Of a stretch of 64,000 nt of DNA, positions 8,315 through 16,731 are shown piece by piece. The notes under the pieces were generated by a model. It saw nothing but the letters and a program-made list of their open reading frames with translations, searched no databases and was not told the DNA's origin. The position numbers and the translations under genes were made by a program. The DNA is from Bacteroidota bacterium (lineage in GTDB: Bacteria; Bacteroidota; Ignavibacteria; UBA10030; UBA6906), in the NCBI GenBank assembly GCA_019637975.1, contig JAHBUR010000001.1, positions 78,444 through 142,443 on the forward strand, given 5' to 3'. Positions within the stretch are counted from its first letter, which is position 1. Every line of letters starts with the position of its first letter.

Positions 8315-8950
8315 ATGCAACAGAGCCGCCTTGTGAAACCGCAATTGAGAAGAATCCGCCGCCGGTTCTATCTGCAACCGACACTGCAGGTCGCCCGTCA
8401 GCTTATCGGCAAGTTCCTTGTCAAAAAGTTAAACGATGAAATTCTTATCGGAAGAATTGTTGAAACGGAAGCTTACCTGGGAGAGAAGGATCCTGCAAGT
8501 CATGCATACAATGGTATGACCCGCCGCAACGAAGTGATGTTCGGGAAGGGGGGGCATCTGTATGTGTATTTCACGTACGGAATGCATTTTTGCTGCAACG
8601 TCGTAACCGAAGAAGCCGGCATCGGCCATGCAGTGTTGCTTCGGGCGGTAGAGCCGGTACAGGGCTTTGGAACGATGGCCCGCCGCCGCCACATCAGGCC
8701 GGAATCGGAAACTGCAAAACGAGATGTATGCAACGGACCGGCAAAACTGTGTGAAGCATTCGGGATCGGACAGGAAGAAAATGGAGTTGACTTATGTGCC
8801 GGCAGTGTGTGGCTTGCGGAAGAGCGGTCACAAAAAAGGCCCGTTGCAGTAGTTCGCACAACTCGCATCGGTATCACTCAAGGAACACAGCACAAATGGC
8901 GGTTCCACATGAAGGACAATCCGTACGTTTCAAAAGGGAGGCCAATGTAA
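8315..8950 (+). CDS. 3-methyladenine DNA glycosylase (AAG/MPG family)
   Basis: A 211-residue base-excision repair enzyme that removes alkylated purines such as 3-methyladenine and hypoxanthine. Family landmarks are VETEAYLGEKDPASHAYNG with the catalytic Glu, the NEVMFGKGGHLYVYFTYGMH block, GHAVLLRAVEP, and CNGPAKLC before a C-terminal beta region ending ...NPYVSKGRP. Length is normal. The start at 8315 is the first ATG that covers the domain; there is no strong SD, so a start a few codons away is possible. It converges with the receiver/HD-GYP gene, with only 15 bases between the two stops and no evident terminator. Confidence 0.93.
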   Translation: MQQSRLVKPQLRRIRRRFYLQPTLQVARQLIGKFLVKKLNDEILIGRIVETEAYLGEKDPASHAYNGMTRRNEVMFGKGGHLYVYFTYGMHFCCNVVTEEAGIGHAVLLRAVEPVQGFGTMARRRHIRPESETAKRDVCNGPAKLCEAFGIGQEENGVDLCAGSVWLAEERSQKRPVAVVRTTRIGITQGTQHKWRFHMKDNPYVSKGRPM

Positions 8951-8965
8951 GCCCCCTCCCATTAT

Positions 8966-10159
8966 CTATGCATCGTACACATAAATGGTGTTGAGAATCG
9001 GATCATGCTGGTGGTGAGCAAATATCCTCTCAAGAATGGAAAGGGATATCTTTGACTTGTCCGAGAGGAGTTTGGTGCCGCTTCCCGTCGTCAAATCGTG
9101 TGCTATCACCATCCCTTCCTTCAAGTCATAGATCGACACCTGCCTCTTTCCTTCGCGCCACGCGGGGTTTTCCACAATCTGCAAATACTCGGTGATCAAC
9201 TGTACAATATGCGGATCAAGCACAGTACCCTTGCACCGCTGAATAGCAGAGACTGCACGCTCAACGTTCCCGGGATGCAATGCACATTCCAACTCAACGA
9301 CATTGATTGCACGCAGAATGCGCGCTTCAACCGGAATCTGATCTTTCTGCAACTTGTCGGGATATCCTGTTCCGTCAACGTTCTCCATCTGATGGCGAAG
9401 AAAAGCGCCAACAGATCGCAGACGCGGTATGCCGCTGAGAATCATCTGCCCCATCATCGGGAAATGCGCAATTGCTCCGCGCTCGACGTCGGTTAACTCG
9501 GATACCGGTTTCTTCAACAAATCATCGGATAGATTGACCTTGCCGATCTCATGGAGTTTTGCAGCAATTTCAAGCATCTTCAACTCTTCTTCATTCACTC
9601 CGAGTCGCTCGCCAATCCAGCGGGCCATGGCCGCCGCCCGATCACCGCGTATGGATGCGCTCGGCACACGTTGACCAATCAGGTGTGTCAGCAGTGATAT
9701 CACTCCCATGAAACTTTCTTCTGCTTCTTTGTAAAGCGCGGAGAGCTGCGCTTTGTCTGTTTCGAGTTCATCGGTCAGCGCCCTCAAACGGAGAGCGGCC
9801 CTGATGCGTGAAAGCAACTCTTCTGTATTAAACGGCTTGGCAATGTAGTCATCGGCACCGAGATCGAGACCACGTACTCGTTGGTCAATTGTCGACGCCG
9901 ATGTGAGAAGAATAAACATGACGGTACGCAACCGGGGATGCTCTTTGACCTTCCGGCAGAACGTGAATCCATCCTGCTCGGGCATGAAAAAATCGCTCAA
10001 GATCACGTCGGGAGAATGTTTCTCGGCGATCTGCATTGCGGTAATAGGGCTTGTTGAGGTCAAAACCACATACTCGCCGATTGATTGGATTGCATGCCCG
10101 ATAACCTGCAACTGCACCTCGTCGTCGTCAACGATCAGGATTTTTGGCGGCTTGTTCAT
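8966..10159 (-). CDS. Response regulator with a divergent HD-GYP domain
   Basis: A 397-residue protein with an N-terminal receiver (residues ~5-125, phospho-acceptor Asp56 in ILSDFFMPEQDG). A linker helix is followed by an HD-GYP-type domain (~150-330) and a C-terminal extension. HD-GYP domains hydrolyse cyclic-di-GMP. Here the metal-binding HD pair reads LHEIGK (His-Glu), while HFPMMG, the R/H-H motif region and DGTGYP are kept. The changed acid may alter metal use or leave a signalling-only domain. It is the last gene of the long motility operon, starting 1 base after the motB stop, so it may tune stator or flagellar output in response to a kinase. The C-terminal ~70 residues resemble a DUF3391-like GMVIAHDL segment. 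Confidence 0.85.
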   Translation of the reverse strand: MNKPPKILIVDDDEVQLQVIGHAIQSIGEYVVLTSTSPITAMQIAEKHSPDVILSDFFMPEQDGFTFCRKVKEHPRLRTVMFILLTSASTIDQRVRGLDLGADDYIAKPFNTEELLSRIRAALRLRALTDELETDKAQLSALYKEAEESFMGVISLLTHLIGQRVPSASIRGDRAAAMARWIGERLGVNEEELKMLEIAAKLHEIGKVNLSDDLLKKPVSELTDVERGAIAHFPMMGQMILSGIPRLRSVGAFLRHQMENVDGTGYPDKLQKDQIPVEARILRAINVVELECALHPGNVERAVSAIQRCKGTVLDPHIVQLITEYLQIVENPAWREGKRQVSIYDLKEGMVIAHDLTTGSGTKLLSDKSKISLSILERIFAHHQHDPILNTIYVYDA

Positions 10160-10160
10160 A

Positions 10161-10925
10161 CTACTGTTCCCCGAACTTTATCACTATGCTGATTCTTCGA
10201 TTGGAAGCATCAAACGGTCTGTTGCGATCACGCAGCCTGGTATCGGCATAGCCGCGCACATCGGAAAGTTGTTCAGCCCGCAACCCGTTGGCCATGAGAA
10301 GTCGTCGCGCCGCGTTGGCACGATCCGTGCTCAGCTCGAAATTCGTGTACCCCTGTGTGCCCGAATACGGAAGCGCGTCCGTATGTCCTTCGATGACTAC
10401 ATCGTTCGCGAGTTTTCCGATCTCCGATGCAATCGTCGTCAGTATCCCGATAGCCTCCGGCTTCAGCCGTGATGTACCGAGGTCGAAATATGCACCTTGA
10501 GCAGATTCGTTCAGATTGATTCTCATTCCTTCTTCCGTCATTTCAAATGAGATCTGGCTCAGAAGCTGATGCAACGATGAATCCTGCCCCAATTTCTTCG
10601 TCAGAGTTGAGGCCATCTCCTGCATGCGTTTGGTTTCCCGGCGCAGATTATCTTCCGTATGTTGCTGAGGCATTGGCACTGTTGTTCCCGTGAACGCACC
10701 GCCTCCCGTTGAGTTCTCAAAAAAGGCGCCCGGATCTCTGAAATAGTGGGCCACATATTCCTTCACCTGTTTGCTCTGCCCGACGATCCATAACACAATA
10801 AACAATGCCATCATTGCAGTCACGAAATCAGCATACGCTACTTTCCACGCGCCGCCGTGATGACCGTGTGCGCCATGTTTCTTCTTCTTGATGATAATGG
10901 GAAGATCGCTATGACTGCGATTCAT
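10161..10925 (-). CDS. motB: Flagellar stator protein MotB (first stator pair)
   Basis: A 254-residue stator subunit that anchors MotA to peptidoglycan and carries the ion-binding aspartate. A Lys/His-rich N-terminus leads into one membrane helix with the AYADFVTAMMALFIVLW motif (Asp33 here, equivalent to E. coli Asp32). A plug/linker region follows, then an OmpA-like peptidoglycan-binding domain (~130-254) with the GHTDALP signature. The E. coli-like helix suggests proton coupling. I place the start at the ATG at 10925, with GCGAGAG upstream; an in-frame TTG at 10937 would add four residues. It directly follows its motA partner. A second motA/motB pair lies upstream in the same operon. Confidence 0.93.
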   Translation of the reverse strand: MNRSHSDLPIIIKKKKHGAHGHHGGAWKVAYADFVTAMMALFIVLWIVGQSKQVKEYVAHYFRDPGAFFENSTGGGAFTGTTVPMPQQHTEDNLRRETKRMQEMASTLTKKLGQDSSLHQLLSQISFEMTEEGMRINLNESAQGAYFDLGTSRLKPEAIGILTTIASEIGKLANDVVIEGHTDALPYSGTQGYTNFELSTDRANAARRLLMANGLRAEQLSDVRGYADTRLRDRNRPFDASNRRISIVIKFGEQ

Positions 10926-10941
10926 TGCTCTCGCCAATTGC

Positions 10942-11808
10942 TTAGGATTGTACGTGCTTCAGAGCTTTCACCGCTTGCTCCAATTCCTGGAATGCCGGCC
11001 GGACTTCGTTCGGGATGACGCGTCGGGCAAATTCAACAACCACCAACGGGGCATTGCCTTTTGCATAGGCAACGATTCCGGCCTTCATACATTCAAAATA
11101 TCGTGATTGCGACTGGCTTAACAGATCCATGTGCGTCGACATCGGGCCGACGAAGCCGTAGCAGAGAAAAATTCCAAGAAACGTCCCCACAAGCGCCGCG
11201 GCAACCTTATAGCCAATTTCCGCAGGCGGGCCGTCAATTGCCTGCATCGTGATCACGATTCCCAAGACGGCCGCAACGATGCCAAGACCGGGAAGTGCAT
11301 CGGCGACTTTTTGCAGCATTCCGCTTGCTTGTGTTTCTTCGGTGTGATGTGTCTCGATGTCGGCTTCAAGCATCGATTCAAGATCGTGCGGCGGTACGCC
11401 CCCCCCCATCAGCAGTTTCATCGTATCAGCAAGATAGTACAGCGCATGCTTGTGGTGCATGAGGAACTTATTTTTTGCGAAGATGGAACTTGCCTCGGGT
11501 TTTTCAACGTGCTGCTCAATAGCTATCAGGCCGTCGCGTGTTGCGGCGTTGAAGAGTTCGAACATCGTCTTCAGCAGGTTCAGGTATTCATCCTTGGTGT
11601 ACGGGTCGCCTTTGAAGAGCCCGCCCATGTTGCTGGCCACACGTTTGAGCAGTGAAGGCGGCGTCTGCACCAACAATGCGCCCATCGCTGCTCCGCCGAT
11701 AATGAGAAATTCTTCCGGCTGGAAAAGTACTCCAAGCGGGCCGCCGTGCAACACAAACCCGCCGAGGACACTCAGCAAAACAACGGCAATTCCAATTATC
11801 ACAAACAT
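10942..11808 (-). CDS. motA: Flagellar stator protein MotA (first stator pair)
   Basis: A 288-residue inner-membrane protein with four membrane helices: ~3-20, ~33-50, ~170-190 and ~200-225. A large cytoplasmic loop between helices 2 and 3 contacts FliG. The conserved Pro in the ALPGLGIVAAVLG helix 3 motif and the following IVITMQAIDGPPAEIG loop match E. coli-type MotA/LafT. Five copies surround a MotB dimer and rotate to drive the C-ring. The gene contains a run of nine G in the coding strand (encoding MGGGV) at 11399-11407, a potential slippage site. It precedes motB by 16 bases and follows csrA. Confidence 0.94.
   Translation of the reverse strand: MFVIIGIAVVLLSVLGGFVLHGGPLGVLFQPEEFLIIGGAAMGALLVQTPPSLLKRVASNMGGLFKGDPYTKDEYLNLLKTMFELFNAATRDGLIAIEQHVEKPEASSIFAKNKFLMHHKHALYYLADTMKLLMGGGVPPHDLESMLEADIETHHTEETQASGMLQKVADALPGLGIVAAVLGIVITMQAIDGPPAEIGYKVAAALVGTFLGIFLCYGFVGPMSTHMDLLSQSQSRYFECMKAGIVAYAKGNAPLVVVEFARRVIPNEVRPAFQELEQAVKALKHVQS
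11399..11407 (-). repeat. Nine-G homopolymer inside motA
   Basis: The coding strand reads ATG followed by eight more G and then C, encoding Met-Gly-Gly-Gly-Val. A one-base slip would frameshift motA about halfway through. Such tracts can be phase-variable hotspots, but may also simply be stable coding sequence. Confidence 0.75.
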
Positions 11809-11827
11809 GGATACGACCCTTCTCTCA

Positions 11828-12079
11828 TCAGTCTTGTTTTGGCTTGGCCGCCGATTTGGTCAACATGCCTGCGGCTTTTGCTGCCGCGCTCTTTTCTCCG
11901 CGGGCAGCAAGGACGTTTTGCCTTTCAATTTCCGAAACAATCTCGGCACGATAGATCTTCACGTCCGGCGGGGCTTCAATCCCGATCTTCACTTGTCCAT
12001 CGCTGATATGAAGTATCTTCACTCGGATGCCGCCGCCGATTTGAACTGCTTCATCGAGCTTTCGTGATAGGACTAGCAT
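11828..12079 (-). CDS. csrA: Carbon storage regulator CsrA
   Basis: An 83-residue RNA-binding protein that forms a dimer and blocks translation by binding GGA in hairpin loops and Shine-Dalgarno regions. It starts with the canonical MLVLSRKLDEAVQIGG and keeps the VKIGIEAP strand and the EI..EI helix. The last ~25 residues form an Ala/Lys-rich tail longer than in E. coli CsrA (61 residues). It lies directly after fliW (3 bases), as in Bacillus and Campylobacter, where FliW sequesters CsrA until flagellin is exported. Both flagellin leaders in this window carry a fitting GGA hairpin. An SD-like GGGAGAGTGACCC precedes the ATG. Confidence 0.97.
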   Translation of the reverse strand: MLVLSRKLDEAVQIGGGIRVKILHISDGQVKIGIEAPPDVKIYRAEIVSEIERQNVLAARGEKSAAAKAAGMLTKSAAKPKQD

Positions 12080-12082
12080 GGG

Positions 12083-12499
12083 TCACTCTCCCGTAACGAG
12101 TTGCAGCTCGTTGATTAATTTGTGCTGAATGGCAAACCGCTCGTTCTCAAGAATTGCCTGCTTCCCGAGATGTTTTTCAGCATCGATCAATAACGGGCTT
12201 CTCAGATTCACGGTGGATTGTTCAATGGGTTCCTTCAGCGACACAATGACCGCCACCGTAACGCCCTCTTCGAATCGCTCGGATGCCCGGTACAGAGGTT
12301 CGATAAATTTCGGATCAAGAATCGGAACACAGAGCTCCTTGTCCTCCACAGATAGCAGCCAACGGAATGGCTCTGTTTCGGGATAGTTGATAATGATGAA
12401 CTTGTGCAAGTGTTCAAATCCGATGATTCCCTCCGGAAAGTCATACACATGTTCCTGTGCGTATTCGATTTCACCGAACTGTTGATTGAAACACTTCAT
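12083..12499 (-). CDS. fliW: Flagellar assembly factor FliW
   Basis: A 138-residue cytoplasmic protein that antagonises CsrA and binds flagellin in a partner-switching circuit. Family features are the FGEIEY start, FPEGIIGFEHL, the WLLSVED motif, and NLRSPLLID near the C-terminus. Its ATG overlaps the stop of the second motB (ATGA) and is preceded by GGAGAACAACA. Immediate adjacency to csrA strongly supports the assignment. Confidence 0.96.
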   Translation of the reverse strand: MKCFNQQFGEIEYAQEHVYDFPEGIIGFEHLHKFIIINYPETEPFRWLLSVEDKELCVPILDPKFIEPLYRASERFEEGVTVAVIVSLKEPIEQSTVNLRSPLLIDAEKHLGKQAILENERFAIQHKLINELQLVTGE

Positions 12500-13221
12500 T
12501 GTTGTTCTCCAGAATGTTTAGTGTTGTGCAAAGTTTCAGATGAAACAATAACGATATCGACCCGCCGGTTTCTTGCCTTGTTCTCCTGCGTTGTGTTGGG
12601 CACCAGAGGCTTGTACTCTGAAAATCCGACTATCGTCACCTTTTGCGGGTCAATGCCATGCCGTTTCATCAAATAATCGCCTGTGTTCATTGCCCGACCG
12701 ACCGACAAATGCCAGTTTGAAGGGAACATGGTTGTGCTGATGGGAACGTTGTCAGTGTGTCCTTCAACTCTAATCTCGTTGGGCAGTGTCTTCAGAACGC
12801 TAGCCAGCAAGTCGAGGCTCCCCGTGGACGTGTTCTTGAGTGTCGCGCTGCCGGATGCAAATAGCAATTCTTCCGCCAAATGCACAACTACGCCCCGTGA
12901 ATCCTGTGAAACGGAAACCAATTGAGATTGAAGGTCCTGATAGAGCGCCCCGTGCAACTTGCGTTCAATACTCATGCGATCCGGCATCAACGCTCCCCCG
13001 GGCAACACGGATTCGGATTCACCTAAAGGTACGGCCTTTCCGAACATCCCACCAAGGGCTACCACCACCTTTGAGTATTTCGTATTATCAACCTGGGACA
13101 TTGCATATAAAATGACAAACAATCCCAGCAACAACGTAATCAAATCCGCGTAGGTGAGAAGCCACCTGTCCGCGTTTGACTGATTTTCGGGCTTCGATTG
13201 CCGTATTCGCTTCGATTTCAT
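12496..13221 (-). CDS. MotB-family stator protein (second stator pair)
   Basis: A 241-residue MotB-type protein: a basic N-terminus, one membrane helix with LLTYADLITLLLGLFVILY (ion-binding Asp26), a plug segment, and an OmpA-like peptidoglycan-binding domain (~120-230, VEGHTDNVP). The helix resembles B. subtilis MotB/MotS and Gram-negative MotD-type proteins more than E. coli MotB, so its ion specificity may differ from that of the other pair. It overlaps the upstream motA-like gene by 4 bases and fliW by 4 bases, indicating tight translational coupling. Confidence 0.92.
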   Translation of the reverse strand: MKSKRIRQSKPENQSNADRWLLTYADLITLLLGLFVILYAMSQVDNTKYSKVVVALGGMFGKAVPLGESESVLPGGALMPDRMSIERKLHGALYQDLQSQLVSVSQDSRGVVVHLAEELLFASGSATLKNTSTGSLDLLASVLKTLPNEIRVEGHTDNVPISTTMFPSNWHLSVGRAMNTGDYLMKRHGIDPQKVTIVGFSEYKPLVPNTTQENKARNRRVDIVIVSSETLHNTKHSGEQQ

Positions 13222-14000
13222 GCGAGCGCAGAGTTCCTTTCTGAATGCGGCAACATGCTTTCGAGCTTTGCCTTGATCACGCTCGGAATTTCTCCCGCCT
13301 GAATTCCTTGAACACCTTCAAGTATAAGATCGAGATGCATACTCTCTTCATCGTGAATTTTCTTCAGTTTGTCATAAATCGGGAGCCACACGATGTTTGC
13401 CATGAGCACGCCCCACAAGGTGGCGATAAAAGCCGTTGCTATGTGCCGGATGAGTGTATCCGGGTCTTCACCGGCCGCGGCAAGCGTGGCAATCAAGCCC
13501 ATTACTGTTCCGATAATGCCCATTGTTGGCGAATACCCGCCCATTTTGTGAAATATCGCAGCACTCCTTGCATGGCGGTCGCCCACATAGTGGATTTCCG
13601 TTTCCGCGAGGCCGCGCAAACTATGTGGATCAATACCGTCCACAGTTAACCTCAAAATCTTTTGCAAGAACTGATGCGGAGCTGTATCGATGAATTTCTC
13701 AAGAGCGAACAGTCCTTCCCGCCGTGCAACAGACGAGTAAAACACAATGGAATCGATCGTTGATCGAACATCCTGTTTCGGCGGACGCGCCGCAAGAAAC
13801 ATCAGTTTGCCGATGCTCTTTATGCTGCTCATCGATGTGCCGATCATCGCTGCTGCAATGGTTCCGCCAAATACAATCGCCATGGCGGGAAGCAGAATAA
13901 GTCCGCCGATGGTACCGCCTTCCAACACAAACGAACCAAACACCACAGAGAATCCCAGCGTCAAGCCGAGTATTGTTCCAGCATCCCAACGAGAATTCAT
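13218..14000 (-). CDS. MotA-family stator protein (second stator pair)
   Basis: A 260-residue four-helix MotA/PomA-type protein. Visible features are helices at ~10-30 and ~33-50, a cytoplasmic loop carrying charged FliG-contact residues, and helices at ~150-170 and ~180-205. The YSPTMGIIGTVMGLI motif contains the conserved Pro. Sequence style (ARREGLFALEK, HPLSLRGLAETEI-like region) is closer to Bacillus MotA/MotP and PomA than to the other MotA in this operon, so the two stators are not a recent tandem copy. It starts 1 base after the flgL stop. Confidence 0.92.
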   Translation of the reverse strand: MNSRWDAGTILGLTLGFSVVFGSFVLEGGTIGGLILLPAMAIVFGGTIAAAMIGTSMSSIKSIGKLMFLAARPPKQDVRSTIDSIVFYSSVARREGLFALEKFIDTAPHQFLQKILRLTVDGIDPHSLRGLAETEIHYVGDRHARSAAIFHKMGGYSPTMGIIGTVMGLIATLAAAGEDPDTLIRHIATAFIATLWGVLMANIVWLPIYDKLKKIHDEESMHLDLILEGVQGIQAGEIPSVIKAKLESMLPHSERNSALA

Positions 14001-14001
14001 T

Positions 14002-14889
14002 CTATCGCAAGAAATCCATCAGTGATTTGGGAATCAGTCGTGCGCCAACATTCAGTGCCGCCTCCAGCATTATCTCTTCCTTTCTCAACAACAGCGTTGA
14101 TTCTGCAAAATCCGTATCCTCGTCATTTGAGAGCAAGCTTGTCAGTTGGATTTCCCTTCCGGCAAGAAAGTTTTCGTGCATTTCAAGAGCATTCATCATG
14201 AGCCCGACCTTTCCGCCGACACTCGACACGTGCGACACATGCGCCGTCACTTGGTCGTAGTGTGCCGCAGTGGGTACAGTCCCGCCACGCATCGTGTCAC
14301 GGATGTCGATCAGCGCCTGAAAAATCTCCTCTCCGAGAAATGCCTGCATTCCGTCGATATTCACTGCTTGCTTCAATCCGTCACCGACCTGAAGCTCGAT
14401 CGTTCCGCTGATGCCGTTAGGGTTGAGAGTGACGCTTGATCCATCGGCTGCCAAAATGAACGGCGGGGCCGTGGTTTGCGTACCGCCGAAAAGGTGCTTA
14501 CCGTTGAACTGCGTGTTACCGATCTGAACGGCACTCTTAATGATGGCGTCGATTTGCTCGGCAAAGGTCTGCAGGCTTGTCGTGCCGATTCCACTCCGTG
14601 CCTTGGTTACAATGTCTTTTGCTTCAAGCAAGAGGTTGCTGAAATTATCAATGGCTTGTGCAGTTGCCTGCAGCATCACAGTTCCGTCACTTACGTTCTT
14701 CTGGAACTGTTCGTTTTTGTTGATGGCGGTTTTTGTTCTGAGAATTCTGTAGGCCGCCTCCGGATCGTCCGACGGGTTCAAGACCCGCTTTCCCGACGAA
14801 AGCTGATCCTGAAGTTTGCTCATTCGGGATCGGGAATTGTTGACGCTCGTCAGGAAATTCTTCGTCAGCATGTTATCACTGATTCTCAT
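14002..14889 (-). CDS. flgL: Hook-filament junction protein FlgL (HAP3)
   Basis: A 295-residue flagellin-like junction protein that links FlgK to the first filament subunits and is exported by the flagellar type III system. The N-terminal MRISDNMLTKNFLTSVNNSRSRMSKLQDQLSSG-like helix with SSGKRVLNPSDDP is diagnostic, and the C-terminal helix ends the D0 domain. Length matches the family. It sits 2 bases after flgK and just before the second motA, in the order flgN-flgK-flgL expected for junction genes. Confidence 0.94.
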   Translation of the reverse strand: MRISDNMLTKNFLTSVNNSRSRMSKLQDQLSSGKRVLNPSDDPEAAYRILRTKTAINKNEQFQKNVSDGTVMLQATAQAIDNFSNLLLEAKDIVTKARSGIGTTSLQTFAEQIDAIIKSAVQIGNTQFNGKHLFGGTQTTAPPFILAADGSSVTLNPNGISGTIELQVGDGLKQAVNIDGMQAFLGEEIFQALIDIRDTMRGGTVPTAAHYDQVTAHVSHVSSVGGKVGLMMNALEMHENFLAGREIQLTSLLSNDEDTDFAESTLLLRKEEIMLEAALNVGARLIPKSLMDFLR

Positions 14890-14891
14890 AG

Positions 14892-16259
14892 CTACACCAT
14901 ATTGAGGATTGTTTTCATAAGTTCGTCCGTAGTACTCACAAGCCGGGCGGCTGCTTCGAATGACCGTTGAAATTTGATCATGTTTGTCATCTCTTCATCC
15001 AACGAAACACCCGAAATGGATTCGCGCTGTGCATACAATTGGGAAAGAATGAGTTCAGCCCCGTTACTTGCCGCTGTTGCCGAGGTGACCGCCGATCCCA
15101 CGGAGCTGACAAATCTGTTGTAAAACTGGGAGACAGTTGATGTTCCGCCGTCGAGCAGTTGTTCGTTGATAATTCCAAACAACGCCAAGGCATTCTCATT
15201 GTTGCCCGGTGCGCCATCACCTGAAGCAGCTATGTTGTTAATATCGGAGGAGATCGTCGTGTTCACGGCAATACTTCGGGCATCGGTTCCCGTAAAGAAA
15301 TTGATCCCGGTTTGTGGCGGATCTCCGAGTCCGTATCCCGCAGAATGAACCGCGTTGACACGTGTGATGATTGTGTTTGCGAGAGTATCAAGCTGAGACT
15401 GGTACCCGGGAATCGTTGTGTTGTACATTTCCATCAGGCCGCCGAGTTGGCCGCCGCCAACTTGCAGAGCGTAACCGCCGGATGTGGTAATGGTCAACGA
15501 GTCTGCCGTTGCAGACATTTGCAGGGGAACCGATGTAGCATTTCCGGCAACAAGCGTTCCCCCGATTGAGACCAGCATGACACCCTGACTATCCACCGAT
15601 GCCGAGATATTGGCAAGTTGCGAAAGCTGGTCAAGCGCCTGATCGCGTTGATCCATCAGGTCATTCGGAAGGTTGCCTGCGCCCTTCGCTGACACGATTT
15701 GCGCGTTCAAATCCGCAATTTGCCTTGTCAGACTGTTGATCTGAATGACCTTGTTTCCGGCATCGTCAATGAGATTGTTGCGCTGAGCTATGAGGCCGTT
15801 GCTGATGCGGTTGAAGGTGGAAACCAGGTGCGTTGCCTGCGACAACACCGCGTTACGCGGACCGGCATCCTCGGGATGTGCAGACAGTTCCTGGAAACTG
15901 TTGAAGAACTTCGTCATAGCCGATTGGAGCCCGTGATCGGACGGCTCATTCAGTACCGACTCAATTTGACTAAGTACGCCCTGCCGCAACGAAGCTGACC
16001 CCAACGTTCCGCTTGATTGACGATATTGGTTATCAAGAAACCTGTTGCGCAAACGTTCAATTCCTTCAACGCTTACACCTGTTCCAATGAACAATCCTTG
16101 GGCATTTTTGAGCGGCATTGTTGCGGTCAAATCTGCACGCTGGCGCGTGTAGCCCGGCGTTGTTGCATTCGCTATATTGTGACTCGTGACGTTCATTGAG
16201 AGTTGCTGCGACGCCAGCGCCCTACGCCCGATCTCCAACAGTCCAAATAAGCCCGGCAT
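14892..16259 (-). CDS. flgK: Hook-associated protein FlgK (HAP1)
   Basis: A 455-residue junction protein exported and placed at the hook tip. The N-terminus MPGLFGLLEIGRRALASQQ plus the SHNIANATTPGYTRQ rod/hook signature identify it. The C-terminus EEMTNMIKFQRSFEAAARLVSTTDELM is the matching D0 helix. Length is slightly shorter than the enterobacterial protein (~547), reflecting a smaller variable domain. FlgN-like chaperone gene lies immediately upstream, FlgL downstream. Confidence 0.96.
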   Translation of the reverse strand: MPGLFGLLEIGRRALASQQLSMNVTSHNIANATTPGYTRQRADLTATMPLKNAQGLFIGTGVSVEGIERLRNRFLDNQYRQSSGTLGSASLRQGVLSQIESVLNEPSDHGLQSAMTKFFNSFQELSAHPEDAGPRNAVLSQATHLVSTFNRISNGLIAQRNNLIDDAGNKVIQINSLTRQIADLNAQIVSAKGAGNLPNDLMDQRDQALDQLSQLANISASVDSQGVMLVSIGGTLVAGNATSVPLQMSATADSLTITTSGGYALQVGGGQLGGLMEMYNTTIPGYQSQLDTLANTIITRVNAVHSAGYGLGDPPQTGINFFTGTDARSIAVNTTISSDINNIAASGDGAPGNNENALALFGIINEQLLDGGTSTVSQFYNRFVSSVGSAVTSATAASNGAELILSQLYAQRESISGVSLDEEMTNMIKFQRSFEAAARLVSTTDELMKTILNMV

Positions 16260-16272
16260 GGTTTTCCTCTTT

Positions 16273-16731
16273 TTAGATTCGATGATCGACTAATTGACGG
16301 GAATGCCCGTCCGTGACTATGCGCAGTGTTTCCCGCACAAACCTTCGGGAATGCTCAATCAAGAACTGGTTTGCCTGATTCACTTTCATCATCACTTCTA
16401 CCGCTGAATGCAGACGGCTTCCAATCATTGAGAGTTTGTCAGCATCGTTCTGCTGAAGTCGACAAAGCAATGATGTAAGATGAATCGACGTTTCCGGTTC
16501 ATCGGGTGGCTGAGCAACCTCGCTCCACACCTCCCGCGTAAGCCGGAGCCGTTCCTGTTCAAGCGCTTCAATAGGCAGCAGAAGTTCCTGTTGCTTGTCC
16601 ACCGAAGTCTCGACTACCGCGTGGTCAAGGTTTACCAGGGCTTGTTGTTGCATCCTCATCACTTCAATCAACTGTTCGGTCAGTTCCGCTTCGGTCGCCA
16701 TCACTTCCATGAGATGATTAAGGTTACTCAT
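16273..16731 (-). CDS. flgN: FlgN-like export chaperone
   Basis: A 152-residue, almost wholly helical protein of the FlgN type, expected to chaperone FlgK and FlgL to the export gate in the cytoplasm. The pattern of a QALVNLD-x-K/E region followed by KQELLLPIEALEQERLRL fits the family. I start it at the ATG at 16731 because AGGAG lies 7 bases upstream; the open frame extends nine codons further, without support. This start overlaps flgJ by 8 bases. The position between flgJ and flgK is the usual one for flgN. Confidence 0.82.
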   Translation of the reverse strand: MSNLNHLMEVMATEAELTEQLIEVMRMQQQALVNLDHAVVETSVDKQQELLLPIEALEQERLRLTREVWSEVAQPPDEPETSIHLTSLLCRLQQNDADKLSMIGSRLHSAVEVMMKVNQANQFLIEHSRRFVRETLRIVTDGHSRQLVDHRI

